Part shown: positions 51,201-62,709 of the stretch, piece by piece | Position numbering within the stretch: position 1 is the stretch's first letter | How the letters are laid out: the number at the start of each line of letters is the position of its first letter | Program-made: the position numbers and the translations under genes | Assembly (NCBI GenBank): GCA_025403435.1 | Contig: CM046337.1 | Location: forward strand, 6,310,768 to 6,374,767 | Direction of reading: 5' to 3' | Source: Artocarpus heterophyllus | Taxonomy: Eukaryota; Streptophyta; Magnoliopsida; Rosales; Moraceae | DNA: 64,000 nt | The notes under the pieces: generated by a model | Databases searched by the model: none | What the model saw: the letters and a program-made list of their open reading frames with translations, nothing else | Told to the model about the DNA's origin: nothing

Positions 51201-52104
51201 GATGTGATGATTGAATGAGCTCAACCCCATGTGAGCCTTACGGTGGACGCATGAGAGAGCAAAAAAATGACTTTATTTTTGTAAAGGAAAAAGTGCTTTT
51301 TCATGTTTTTGTTTCTTTTCCTGCCTCGTGACTTTCCAAAACGTTTGCTTTTCCTTTTTCCACCATTCGTGTTTGCCTTTATTGGATTCAAAGCCCAAGT
51401 GGTTATTAATGTGTTTGTTACTTTTCTATCTTTAATTTATTTAGTGATGTATTAGGGACAATTAATCAACAATTTACCAACAAAAATTATATAATAAACC
51501 ATGATGTACAATTTAAGTCATGATGATGGCTTGAGAGAAGGAAGGGAAAGCACAGATTCTAAGAAAGCAGCTCAAGGAGATAAGAGAGGTTGTTTTACAG
51601 TTTGATTCGTGGGAGAATGATCACCAAATAAAGAAAATGAATATGACTTGAATCATTTCTGTTTTGGATGAAAGAATCTTCAAATTGTCCAAAGTACACT
51701 TATATATTAATGATAAATTGCATTGTATATTATTATTGTTATTATTATTGCTTAATATTTCATGGTATATTAAGATACAATGGGAAATAATTTTTCACAA
51801 TGCATAAAATAAACGGATTATAATAGAAGCATAAGAAAATTAAAAATCAATTTTGTGGAAGGAAACCAATTGTTTGTGGCTCTTGAAATATATCGAAATT
51901 TCTCTCAATTTGAAGCACGGAAAGAATGGACATCAATTATAAAGAAAATGAATTAACAATGTAAAAGGAAGATATTATTTATTTTTCTCCTTAATATTTT
52001 GCCTCAAATTTTTCAACCTTTGTGTTGAAAATACTGGCAAAAACACTCGTCAACATTCTTGTTCTTATCGTCTTCCCCACGCAATCGTTCTCATCATATC
52101 TATC

Positions 52105-52641
52105 AAAGCCTATTTGTTTTGAGAACTCTTTAAATTTTTTAGACTCAAATTTAGATTTGAGTATTAAGAATTCTTTAAATACGTGTTTGTTTCTTTCAAA
52201 ATCTAAATCATTTGAGTATCAAGAATCCAAGTTTTCAAAGCTCTGACTCCCTTTAAACTTTTGATACTCGGATATCTTTGTTACAGTAAAAACTAAAATT
52301 CTCTCTCATGAGAAAAAAATCACAACTTCTTCATTTATTATCCAATTAAGATGTTTCTTTTTTTATTGTGTTTTTAGTGAAGAAATGAATAAATTAAGAT
52401 CCATATTGCATTTTTTTTAAGATCATTAACATTAAGCTTTTATTAGATTTGTTGATAAATCAAAAACTATTTTCACAACCTCTCCAAACACAAATTTTAA
52501 TTTTATTCCATACTTAGATTAAAACTTAAATACATATCCAATCGTTAATTTGGATAACAATTCAAATAACTATTTTAAATCTTAATTTAAATCATACTAA
52601 ATCAAATCACTAATTTAAATTTATTTACTAAACGGACTCTC
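52105..52641. mobile_element. MITE-like repeat R, copy 2
   Basis: An uninterrupted copy of about 537 bp. It shares TTTGAGTATTAAGAATTCTT, GATACTCGGATATCTTTG and the closing AATTTGGATAACAATTCAAA block with the split copy at 31282-39990. Its end AAACGGACTCTC is a variant of AAACGGACCCTAA. Confidence 0.7.
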
Positions 52642-55600
52642 AGAGTTTTATAGAGTTGGCAAATACTTTTGTTGTGTGTCAATTTCTGCAATGCAGAAAT
52701 ATTATTTCAGGTCGAACTTTTTTATATGCTTTCTCTATTCTTGTAAAGATATGTCTGTAGACGTGTTACTTTTTTCTATTTACCAAAAAAAAAAAAGATA
52801 AAGAGCCTATTTGGGTGGACTTTCTAAAGCTATATTTGACTTTCTAAATTCAAAAACTGCTTCTAAAAGTGTTTAGGCGATCTATCAGAAGTGCTTTTGT
52901 TCTTCAAAAGTGTTTTTTATCAAAACTACAAAATGCGACTTCTCAAAAAAACACTTCTGAAATAAAATATAAAACTTGTAGCAGAGTGTTAAAAATACAC
53001 TATAGACTTAAATATAACATTTTTTTAACTTTTAGAAAAATTGAAACCATTTTAAATCATGAAAGCTTTTTTAAAAATACAAGTTCAAATACTTACTGTA
53101 AAACTATATTTTTTTGCTTCTTTTTTTTTACCGATTAAAAATACAAACAAAAACTGTATCATAGTATCCCAAAGTCAATTTCCTACTAGCCTTTATAACA
53201 AGGTTGACACAGAAAATTCAGAGAAAGATGGGAAGGGATATGCTCATAAACAACTTGTTGCGCGGTTGTTGGTGGCGCGTCTTAGAAAGGCAAAGGCCAT
53301 AAAACTGATAACAAGACACGTTTGGCACCAAAAATTCAAAGCATGATACTCTTTTTCTCCTTTTACCCTTTTTTTTTTCTCTCCCCATCTCTTTTTTTTC
53401 CTACCCTTTGCTTCACAGTCGACAGAAAATCCCATTTGGATAGAAAAAAAGCTGCCCTAATCGTGATATAAGAACCCTCCCCCAAAGGTTTTTTTTTTTT
53501 TCTTCCATGGGAGCCACAAAGGACAAAATTTGCTACTATATGAAATGAGTGAAAGACATATATGGCCTAATATAAATAGTAGAAAAATTAAATGTCCTTT
53601 TATGAAACTAAATTCTATTTTGGCCAAATGTAAATAGTTCCTTAAGTTGTGAAGATAATAATAACCTCGTTAATAAAAAGTCAACAGTTTTGAAGGTCTT
53701 TGAAGACCATTAATTTTATTAATGACCGACTTTAGACATTCAAAGAACAAAATCTGAAAAAAAGAAGAAGAAGAATAATATGTAAATGAAACGTTAGTGA
53801 GTATTATAAGTAATTCTAATGACAAAGTTTTGATGAGAATATAAACTGAAAGTTGAAAATTAAACATTCAGAAATATATATTTTAATAATCGCATTTATA
53901 TGCTCTAAATCTTGAATATAATATATGCTTTTTTTTTTCTAACGTAGTATAATATATATTTTTAATGATTAAGTCATTACAACAATTGTATAAGGACTAC
54001 ATTTTCTCATTCGAAAATTATGAATAATTAAAAAATTATATATATAAAAGCATATCATATTTTGTAGTCATTATTAAATTACATTATGTATAAAGATTGT
54101 TTTAGTGACAGCATTTTTACTGAACAAAATATAACATGAAATTCAACGTATTTTAGTGACCATTTTTATTTATATAATGACCTTATATAATGATTACTAA
54201 CCAATAACCAATGAGGTATATATGAGTAAGTCTATTTTAATACTAAAGCATTTAGTTTTACTGATGACTAAATTATTTATTTATTTTTCATTACCTAAAT
54301 CTCTTATTTAAAAAAATGACAGTATATAAATTATAATTGAAGTGTATATATATGATAAAGATCTACTTTAATTTTAATGACTAAGGTATTCAGTTTTTTA
54401 ATGATTAAACTCCTTAGTTTTTTTTTTTTCATGACTAAACTCATTAGCCTTTTTTTAATGACCAAAAAACATAATTTTATTTAAATATGTTGTGAATGTT
54501 TCCCATTTCATTATAGGAAAAGTCAGTAAGAAAAATAATAAAAAGTATATCAATATGAACAACAACAAAGGGGGTGATGCTAATTCAAAACCTGAATGAT
54601 TTTCCTTTAAAAAAAAAAAAAAAACTGAATGATTGAAACGTAAACACAACATCTAAAATTTAAAAAGAAAATAAATATATATTAGTTGTCAGAAGAAAAT
54701 TAACATCCAACTAAAAAAGGGCGCGTCCAAATTTTTTTCATCACATAACGTTGAGATTTAAACATAAGAAATAGGAGAAAGATATAATGACGGATTTGGC
54801 CATGACAATTATATAAGATCATGTCGTTTAGTATTTTAAAGTAACTAAAATGTGTAATTTTAACGCATCATATTTAATTGTGTCGGACACCATATTGGAC
54901 CGTTTCAAACCTGATAACTCCTGACCAATGGTCCCAAAAAAATGAACAGATGGTTGATACTGGGAAACCCATTTGGATATTAGGTGTTGTATTCAAAATG
55001 AGTACCATAACATGGTGAAGATCTTAGCAAGCTCTCGATAGTGTGCCTATATATAATTATATATTCCAGAATGGATCTTGCCTATTTCTGGTAGGAAGTA
55101 TGGATGTCAATTTTTTTTCCCTCTAGAAAACATGCTAAATGTCAATAAAATGAGGAAATTTTTCATAAATGTTTTTTTTTAGTTTAAATTTTATAAATGC
55201 TACATATATTTATCAGTGGCATAACTTAACTTAACCTATAATATAGATGATAGTGTTGCATAAATAAATATAGCTTTTAAGAGCGTGGCATAACATGTAA
55301 TTTTCTCATAAAATAATGGCGCCAGAAATTAGTGGTAATCTATTAGATTATGTTGCCATGACAAAAAGTGACTAACAATCCCACATGTTGTCAAAGTAAT
55401 CTACTAGATTACTAAAAGTAATTCACACATATCACTGGTTGTCTCATGTTCCAGTCACCGGAGTAACCTAGCTGGTAGATTACAATCCTTAATCCACGAA
55501 AATTAACTTGTGGAGTGCAGATTACCAAAATCTACCTAGTTGATCTATGATCACTGCATTCTGCTATGTTGGATCTGCATGTTGCCAACCGCGCGGCTCT

Positions 55601-56485
55601 TCCCCTAAATTTCTATATATATATTGAGCGGTATAGCTCGCAGCTCGCTAGCTACAACGTTGAAGTAAAAGAGTAATTGCGAAATAAAATATGAAATATG
55701 GAGGCACTGATGGAAGCATGGAGCAAGTACAATGTTGATGGAGTTACTGATAGATATGAAATACGGACCTGAACATTAAAACTCAGAACAGTAAAACCAA
55801 GCGTCAGTATGCCGCCGATTGGAGAGCTGTCTCCCTCATGAATTTCTTCGGTTGCGAGTATGACATGGACGAACCGTACAACATGTTTTTATTAAGGTAT
55901 ATTATCATTTTGTTACTTTATGTTTTAAAAAATATTACATTGATATCTTATTGTTTAAAAAATATTAAAAAGATACTTTATAGTTTTCAAAAATATCATT
56001 CCGATATCCTGAGTTTGTGTTTTTTGACGTGAAATTTTTGTTTTACCCTTTCATTAATGAATCTTAAATTAATTTTACAAAACTATAATAGAAAATAAAA
56101 ACAAAATTTTATGCAAAACTCAACAAAAAAACATATACGTTATTTTGTAGTTTTCACAATATAAATTAGGATTTATTGATAAAAGAATAAGTTAGAAATT
56201 CCACTTCTCAAAATACCGATTCAGAATATCAAAATAATATTTTTAAAAACTACACGGCATCAATTTTATATTTTTTAAACAACAAAGTACCAATGTGATG
56301 ATTCTCTAAAATATAAAGTATTAAAATGATAATATCATTTTATCGATTTACTAGAAACTGCACTATTAAACATTTTCTTTATGTTTCAGATTTAGGGGAA
56401 AAAGACGACGACGACCAAAAGGAAAAAGAAATCTCGTCTAAGATGCTTAGATTTAGTCCAAACATCAAGCGTGTTTGAGATATTT
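52642..56485. other. Intergenic, AT-rich
   Basis: No clear gene. 54060-54450 is a patch of repeated ATGACTAAA/TTTAATGA-type sequence. A possible coding relic lies near 55611-55900 (listed separately). Confidence 0.5.
55611..55900 (+). other. Unassigned possible gene remnant
   Basis: TATATATAT near 55614 precedes a leader-like stretch and an ATG at 55698 that opens 24 residues (MEALMEAWSKYNVDGVTDRY...) before a TGA at 55770. Another frame from about 55806 reads QYAADWRAVSLMNFFGCEYD, with a protein-like composition unusual for this AT-rich DNA. I do not recognise a family. It may be a broken short gene or chance. Confidence 0.2.
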
Positions 56486-56999
56486 ATAGGGCACGTTTGT
56501 TTTATGTATTCTTTGCACCTAATAGACTCAAATTTAGATTCGAGTATCAAGAATCCTTTATATACGTGTTTGTTTCCCCAATCCAAATCAAATAAGTATT
56601 TAGAATCTAAGTTTTTAGAATTCTGACCTGTAAATTCTTGATACTAGGATATCTTTGATACAGTAAAAGCTGAAATTCTCTTCTCCTATATTTAAGAAAG
56701 AAATCATAACTCCTTTATTTAATATTCAATTGAGATGATTCTTTTTTTATTGTGCTCCTAGTCAAAAGATGAATAAATTAATACCTCATATTGCATATTT
56801 TTTATGATAATTGACATTAAGATTTTATTAGATCTGTTAACAAATCAAAAACTATTTTTATTACCCTTCCAAACACAAATTTTAATTTTATTCCATATTC
56901 AAATTAAAACTTAAATGCACATCCAAACATCAATTCAGATAACAATTCAAATCACTCGTTAAAATCCTAATTTAAATCTATTTAGCGAATGGTCCCTAA
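56486..56999. mobile_element. MITE-like repeat R, copy 3
   Basis: About 514 bp, from ATAGGGCACGTTTG to GAATGGTCCCTAA. It aligns along its length with copies 1 and 2 (GATATCTTTGATACAGTAAA, CCAAACATCAATTCAGATAA). Confidence 0.7.
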
Positions 57000-57289
57000 G
57001 CAGCTATCAGTAGCCGAGTTTCTAGACATGGCACTGGGGTGTTATATGTTTTTCCCTATTCACTTTTATAGTTTCCAGCGTATGCTTTGCAACATAATTG
57101 GCCCATAATAGTTCCTTCATGATCTCTGGCTTTTCCCACATGAATCTCCTGAGAATATGTATCTATAATCTTTAGCAATAGCTAATAAACTTAGAACTCC
57201 TATCAAAATGAAAGGAACTAGATAGTTATCATCATCTCTCAAATATAGACACGACCAAGGAAAACCCACAAAACTTGAATGTAAGAATG

Positions 57290-57673
57290 TTAGAAACTTG
57301 GCCGGGATGGACTTTCATCATTGTCTTCAAGAACAAGTTTAGCTCCATTGTTCTTAAGTGAATTGACGATAGCCCAAACCTTTGTCCGGTTCTTCAAACC
57401 TTTCTTTTCAATCTCCTTGTTCACGTCAACATGAATCCCTCTTCCTTGTCCATGCTCAAGGCCTTCAACCCTAAGTCGCATAACCAACACCTCTCCGACA
57501 ACTGTGGCAGCCTTTGCATTGCAAGACCGACCGCACTCGAGTGAGTTCTTGATTGAATGCTCAACCGTCGATGCTGTTGCAACAATTCTTCCATTGTTTC
57601 TGTCTACCACGTTTGCTGTAATGTACTTCAATGATATGAACATCCGCAGCACATACCGTTTCAGAACCATCAT
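57290..57673 (-). CDS. uL18-family protein (ribosomal L18p/L5e-like)
   Basis: A single coding exon of 127 residues starting MMVLKRYVLRMFISLKYITA. The body shows the uL18 fold signature: N-terminal strands (TANVVDRNNGRIVATAST), a Cys-containing segment (SLECGRSCNAKAATVVGEVL), and a basic helical part (GRGIHVDVNKEIEKKG, then KVWAIVNSLKNNGAKLVLED). Bacterial-type uL18 binds 5S rRNA. Small plant members of this class are thought to act in organelles, but no clear transit peptide is visible here, so the location is open. AACGCAG just before GGAACAGG (57674-57700) looks like a 3' splice site, which suggests a 5' untranslated intron. The frame is intact. Confidence 0.82.
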   Translation of the reverse strand: MMVLKRYVLRMFISLKYITANVVDRNNGRIVATASTVEHSIKNSLECGRSCNAKAATVVGEVLVMRLRVEGLEHGQGRGIHVDVNKEIEKKGLKNRTKVWAIVNSLKNNGAKLVLEDNDESPSRPSF

Positions 57674-59600
57674 TCCTTGACACTCCTGTTCCCTGCGTTA
57701 GCAACAAAAAAACACATTAGATTAAAAATTACATTCAAATAAGAACTGTCATCTTAAACTAGAATTTTTATCCGATTTTAAGTAATAATAATTTATCAAT
57801 TACTGCACCACAACTCCAAACCCCAAAATTCTCCACATAAGAGGAGGGCAAAAAAAAAAATGAAAAGATGACCAAGATGTCAAATGTTCCTAAACTTTAC
57901 CAAAGCAACGCTTTGCTAAACTGCCAAAAGCAAACACTTCCATCGCATTGCTAAACAAAATATATGCTCGTCATCCTGACTACTGCATGAAAGAAAAATC
58001 AAGAACTTTTAGTTACACATAATAGACCAAACAACTATTAAGAATTAGACGCCCTAATTCTTTTCTAAGAGCAACAAAAATCGCAGAAGAAGAGAAAACA
58101 AAGAGGAAGATACACAAGATTTATAGTGGTTCACCTTAAATGTATGAATTACATCCACATTCAACCACTACAGTAATTCACTACGGTGAAGAAGTAGATT
58201 AAAAGAGAATCGCATGCCTCTTGGACTTGTTGTGCCTCTCTCTAAGCCCTCTTTTAATTGTAAAAACAGCAGCTCCCTTGATACAAAGGAAAAAAAAAAA
58301 AAAAAATAAATCTACAAATGTGAAAACCTCAATTAACAATAACAAGGTAAATCGATTACATAAAAGAGAACGTATCGGAAAACATAAAACTTTAACTTAT
58401 CACAAAGTAGATTATCACCTATATTACCAACTAGGGCAATCCACAAACTGTCAAAGTTTCAGTTTCTGAAATCCCATATTTGCTAGAATAAGAATTATGA
58501 AAATGTGTCTAGAGGGCGAATTTGCCAATATTACACACCAGGAAAAAAGGATTCAAATTCCAACCATTACTCTTAATTTTTGATTTTCCATTCTACATAC
58601 CAAGTAATTCCGTAAGTTCAAGGTATTTTCGAATGGATACTCCAGAACTTTTTGCATTCGGCAATTCAGTCCTTGAACTAAAATTTCTGAAATTGACCCT
58701 GAAGCCTACAATTCTTGGCACAGTTATTCTAATTGTGGACACCCTTGAAAAACATAAACAGAATGTTTCACATGCCCATTTTCTGTATATCTAGGACAAG
58801 GCTGAAATTTAATTTTAACAAATTATATATAATAGCAAAAGAGTGATCGAAAACACCGGCTTTGAACACTCGATCACGGCACACCTCATCAATTTCACAC
58901 CAATTTCACTGCAAAAAGAGTCCTCGAAAGTTTTTTTTTTTCTTCAAGGAATTGAAACGTAATAAAAGCTCACGTATTTCCAAAACTAAGAAAAAAAAAA
59001 TAAAATTCACTTGTTCAGTTCCAAAAGTTTATTCTTTCAGCCACTATTCAACAATAAATAAATACATAAATAAGCAATTCAATTTTAAAGCGTCAGCCAA
59101 AGATCTTTGTTAACTACAGCAAAGTACATGCACAGCTCTAATGCCAGTGATCAAAAGCAGTATAAAGAATTCCACAAAAACGAAAAAAGATTGGACCTAC
59201 CCATTAAAACATTTTGGACAAAGGCAGCAAAAACATTACACAGAGACATAAAACCAAACAATTGAGGGACGTGAATGATGGGTCACCTGCAGACCAGAAG
59301 TTTACAAAATGGATATGTCGTTTGACTCAGTCCAAGCTCCAAAGGAAACTTAATCAATTTCTGTCAGAGATTGCAAAGACTTGCATACTTCCAACTACAC
59401 TTGAGAAAACTGGTACATGACGAAGAATATTGACTGAGCCGATTAGGAAGGACGAAGGCGGAGGAAGAAGAGGGCAGGATGATCAAGAGGGAAAGGATAT
59501 GCGGAGAGACGATGATGGAGAGGGAAAGGATATTCTGAGAGGAGTAGAGTAGAGGGTAGCCGGAGAGCAGAGGGTATATTGCTATTAAAAGGCGACAGAT
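57674..59600 (-). other. Probable 5' untranslated region and intron of the uL18 gene
   Basis: No coding sequence on either strand. The minus strand at about 59420-59600 is pyrimidine-rich (repeated CTTTCCCTCT and CCTCTTCTTCCTCC), like a plant 5' leader. A long untranslated intron could link it to the start at 57673. This is inference, supported only by base composition and the acceptor-like site near 57690. Confidence 0.35.
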
Positions 59601-59758
59601 GCCTCCTTCCTCCTACTTTTTTTTTTTTTTGGCTAAAACATTCTTAAGCCTTAAAATGGGTGCAAAAGAATGAAATCTAGCGATTTCTGTTTATAAAAAT
59701 TTAAAAAATAAAACCCGTATTTCCCCTTTCTTCTTTTTCTTTACCTCTGTAAACTAAA

Positions 59759-60251
59759 CTTAGGGCACGTTAACTAATCATGAATTTGAATATTAGGAAA
59801 TATATTTCAAGAGAAAAGGAATTAAGTTCAATGAAACTAAATTCCATAATCAAGATTAGTGTGTTTACTAATCTATTAAAGAATTGGTGTTTGCTAATCT
59901 ATTAGGAAATTAAGTTAGATAGGGAATTGAATTCATATTATTTTATTTGCTTCATTAAAAAAGAGAATGAGTTAGAATAAAATAAGTGTGGTTACAAAAT
60001 TATCCTTGTATGAAGTAAATAACTAACTTAAATTAGGTATTTTTGGAAAACAAGTTTGTTGATTCCTTTTTTAGGGAAATGAACTAAAAGTAGGTAGAAA
60101 GTGGGAGATAATTTCCCCATATTAAGGAATTTAATTCCTTATTTATAAGTGGGACCTACTTATTTAATTTTTAAATACGAAAGTAAACGCTAAAAATTAA
60201 CTTCATTCTTTTTCTTGAATTAGAATTCCTGATTTTTAAAATGAGAACCTA
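59759..60251. repeat. Candidate MITE
   Basis: The left end TTAGGGCACGTTAACTAATC and the right end TCCTGATTTTTAAAATGAGA look like degenerate inverted repeats around an AT-rich body with palindromic GGAATTTAATTCC. No target duplication was found. Confidence 0.35.
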
Positions 60252-62369
60252 AATGCTAAAGATTAAAAAGTTTGGGGACTTATGATGCAAATATCCCTTT
60301 TTTTGGGTCTGTATTGTTTTTAATATGTGCAAGATTTATATCATATGGAATAGACCAGTTATAAGCCGCACGACCTAATTGATGCATTTTATTTTGTTTT
60401 CAAGCTTTAATATAAATGCAAGTTGATTTGATGATCAGTTGTTTTATGTAATATTCAACCACATGAAGTTTTTTTGTTTTTGTTTTTGTTTTAATTTAGT
60501 TTAGTTAAAATGTTTTTGAAAATGTAAAAAATATATATTATTTTACTAAAATACCCTTAAAGGTCAGTCATACACACAATACATGGTCGTCAAATAGACG
60601 GACGTTAGTAAAGTTCGTCTTGCACCCATTTTAAGAGTTCGGGATGCTTTTAGCTAAAAAAAGAATCGAGACCATCGAGTCCCTTTTTAAATTAATCCAG
60701 GACCATTTAAGCAATTTACTTTTTTTAAAAAAAGGTATAGTGTTGTTAAGGCAATTGTAGCTGGAAGCAAACTTGTGTAGGCGGAGGCAACACGATCCTC
60801 TTGTACATGGGTGGAGGTAACAGATTGCAACGGAATCTTGACTAAAGGTTGCAATGAATTCCATCTTGAGCATGATTAGCCGTAGGGATGGAGACTCTCC
60901 TCTTAGTGGGTCATGATATCTCCCAAACCCTCATCGTACTTAGTGGCAATGTCATGACTGCCATTGCAAAGGTATCATTATCTCAATTAGGACTTGCATC
61001 GTGACAGTTCGCGACCGAAGGTGGGATGCAACTTGTTGCGACAAGGGAGGTCGCAACTAACCTTGGGATCAAAATATTTCTAGATTGATAATGACCTAGT
61101 TACTTTGTTTTGTTTTAGATTGCCCTTCTTTTTTGAAATTTTGGTTTAATAATCTGGTCATTTGATTATTGTGAACCTGTTTACCCTTTTCACGGTTGGA
61201 TTTAGGTTTAATGGACAAAAAGGATGGCTTATTGATGAGGAAAAGTAGCCTTTTTCATGGTAGTTTTTCCTTGTATGTATATTAGCGATAAAACTAGCAG
61301 TTATACCGTCAATAGTCGTTAGAAAAATGATAGTTTTGAAAGGATAATGACGGTTAGCAGTTGGCGACAATACAAAATTTCACCATGATTACCAGTAGTT
61401 ATTGGTCGAGAACGACTGAGTATTATGGTAGGATACATGTGCTTGTAGATGCTAGTAATCAGCGATCGCTGACTGTAAAGTATCATAGTGAATAGCGATC
61501 TAGCCAATATCTCACAGATATATTGCGTATTCTAATTGTGTAATGAGATTGAGTGCTCTACAAATTTTTGTGTTAAACGCAAATCCAAATGCATTCGAGT
61601 AAATTATGTAGTATGCCATTTTTTTACCATTATTATTGTGTTGAATCATGTATTTTTTTTTTTTTTTTTGCATTTGATTCATACTTTTTTTAACTGAAAA
61701 AGTCAAAATATACTTGGATAGCTTGTTTGTCTAATTTTAACTTAAAATATTTATAATCAATTATATCATTAAATTCTTTAAAAGTGATATGAAAAGTCAA
61801 AATTTTTCTACGAAAAAATTACAATATTTGTCTAAATTATTGTTATGAAATTAAAATCTAACACAGTATTCAAAATATCTTAAAAATATCCTTAATGATA
61901 TAGTAATTATCATAATGATATTACATTTTATACTATTTAATTACATATAAATAATTTTAATAATATTATTATAAAATATTTATAAAATTTTTATAAATTA
62001 GAGTCATATTTTAATTCAAAAAATATAATTTACCAATTGTCTTATTAAGCTTTTTTTTTTTAATTGGCTTTCTGCGGTGTAAAGAGCCCATTAAGCAATG
62101 CAACTGTGGCCCGACTTGCCGGCTTGTACGACTTAGTTTGAGCTTAGCCCACTCGTCAAAAGCCCAAGAGAGAGAAAAGACTTCCAGCGCTTTATGTAAA
62201 CAACCGCCGTCAGACCGACCTACCGCGAGGTTTGTCCTTTTTTCCAACACGAATCCAAGGGATGGAAAGAACTTGTGAGCGAATACGCAACTAAGAGGTG
62301 CCCTTCCTTTAAAAGAAAAGTAAAACTAACAGCAGGTGCCCTAGTTCCGAAAGAACACTCTCACCGTCA
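60252..62369. other. Intergenic, no gene seen
   Basis: AT-rich, with poly-A/T tracts. 60740-61060 contains several TTGCAAC/GTTGCGAC-type words. It ends in the promoter region of the ABCF1 gene, which has GCCCA words near 62085-62165. Confidence 0.5.
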
Positions 62370-62398
62370 CACGTGGAACCCACTCGTCCCTATAAATT
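62370..62398 (+). promoter_or_regulatory. ABCF1 core promoter (G-box and TATA)
   Basis: CACGTG at 62370-62375 is followed by TATAAATT at 62391-62398. The probable transcript start is near 62425, giving a leader of about 170 nt before the first intron. Confidence 0.6.
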
Positions 62399-62592
62399 CT
62401 CTCCCACGCCTCCACCTCTTTCCCTCTTATTTTTCCCCTAAGCCTCGAACTCTCTCCTCTGCTGGGTTTTCCTTTTGGACTCCATTGACCCTTCAACCAC
62501 ACAAGACCGTAAGACACAAACAAACTCTAGATCGCCTCTGCTCTGCTCCTACCCTAGAGCTCATCGCCGACCTGTCGCCTCCCGCAATCCCG

Positions 62593-62699
62593 GTAAGTTC
62601 GTCCCCTTATCTGAATCCTCCTAGGGTTTTGATTGTGTTTCGCTTGTTTGATCGTTCTGATTTGTGGCTCTGATCTAAAGGCGGTTTGTTTGGGAACAG
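62593..62699 (+). other. 5' untranslated intron of ABCF1
   Basis: The donor GTAAGT at 62593 and the acceptor AACAG at 62699 enclose 107 bases that include TAGGGTTTT, a telo-box-like word common near plant translation genes. The ATG follows 10 bases after the acceptor. Confidence 0.65.
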
Positions 62700-62709
62700 G
62701 TTATAAAGG

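Larger units (their letters stand above)
45556..52104. other. Long intergenic stretch, no gene seen
   Basis: About 6.5 kb of AT-rich DNA. It holds a TA/GA microsatellite, a GA run (49346-49376), a TC run (51164-51182), one MITE-like M copy (48088-48262) and poly-A/T tracts. Open frames at 48365-48756 overlap each other and match no family I know. Confidence 0.5.
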
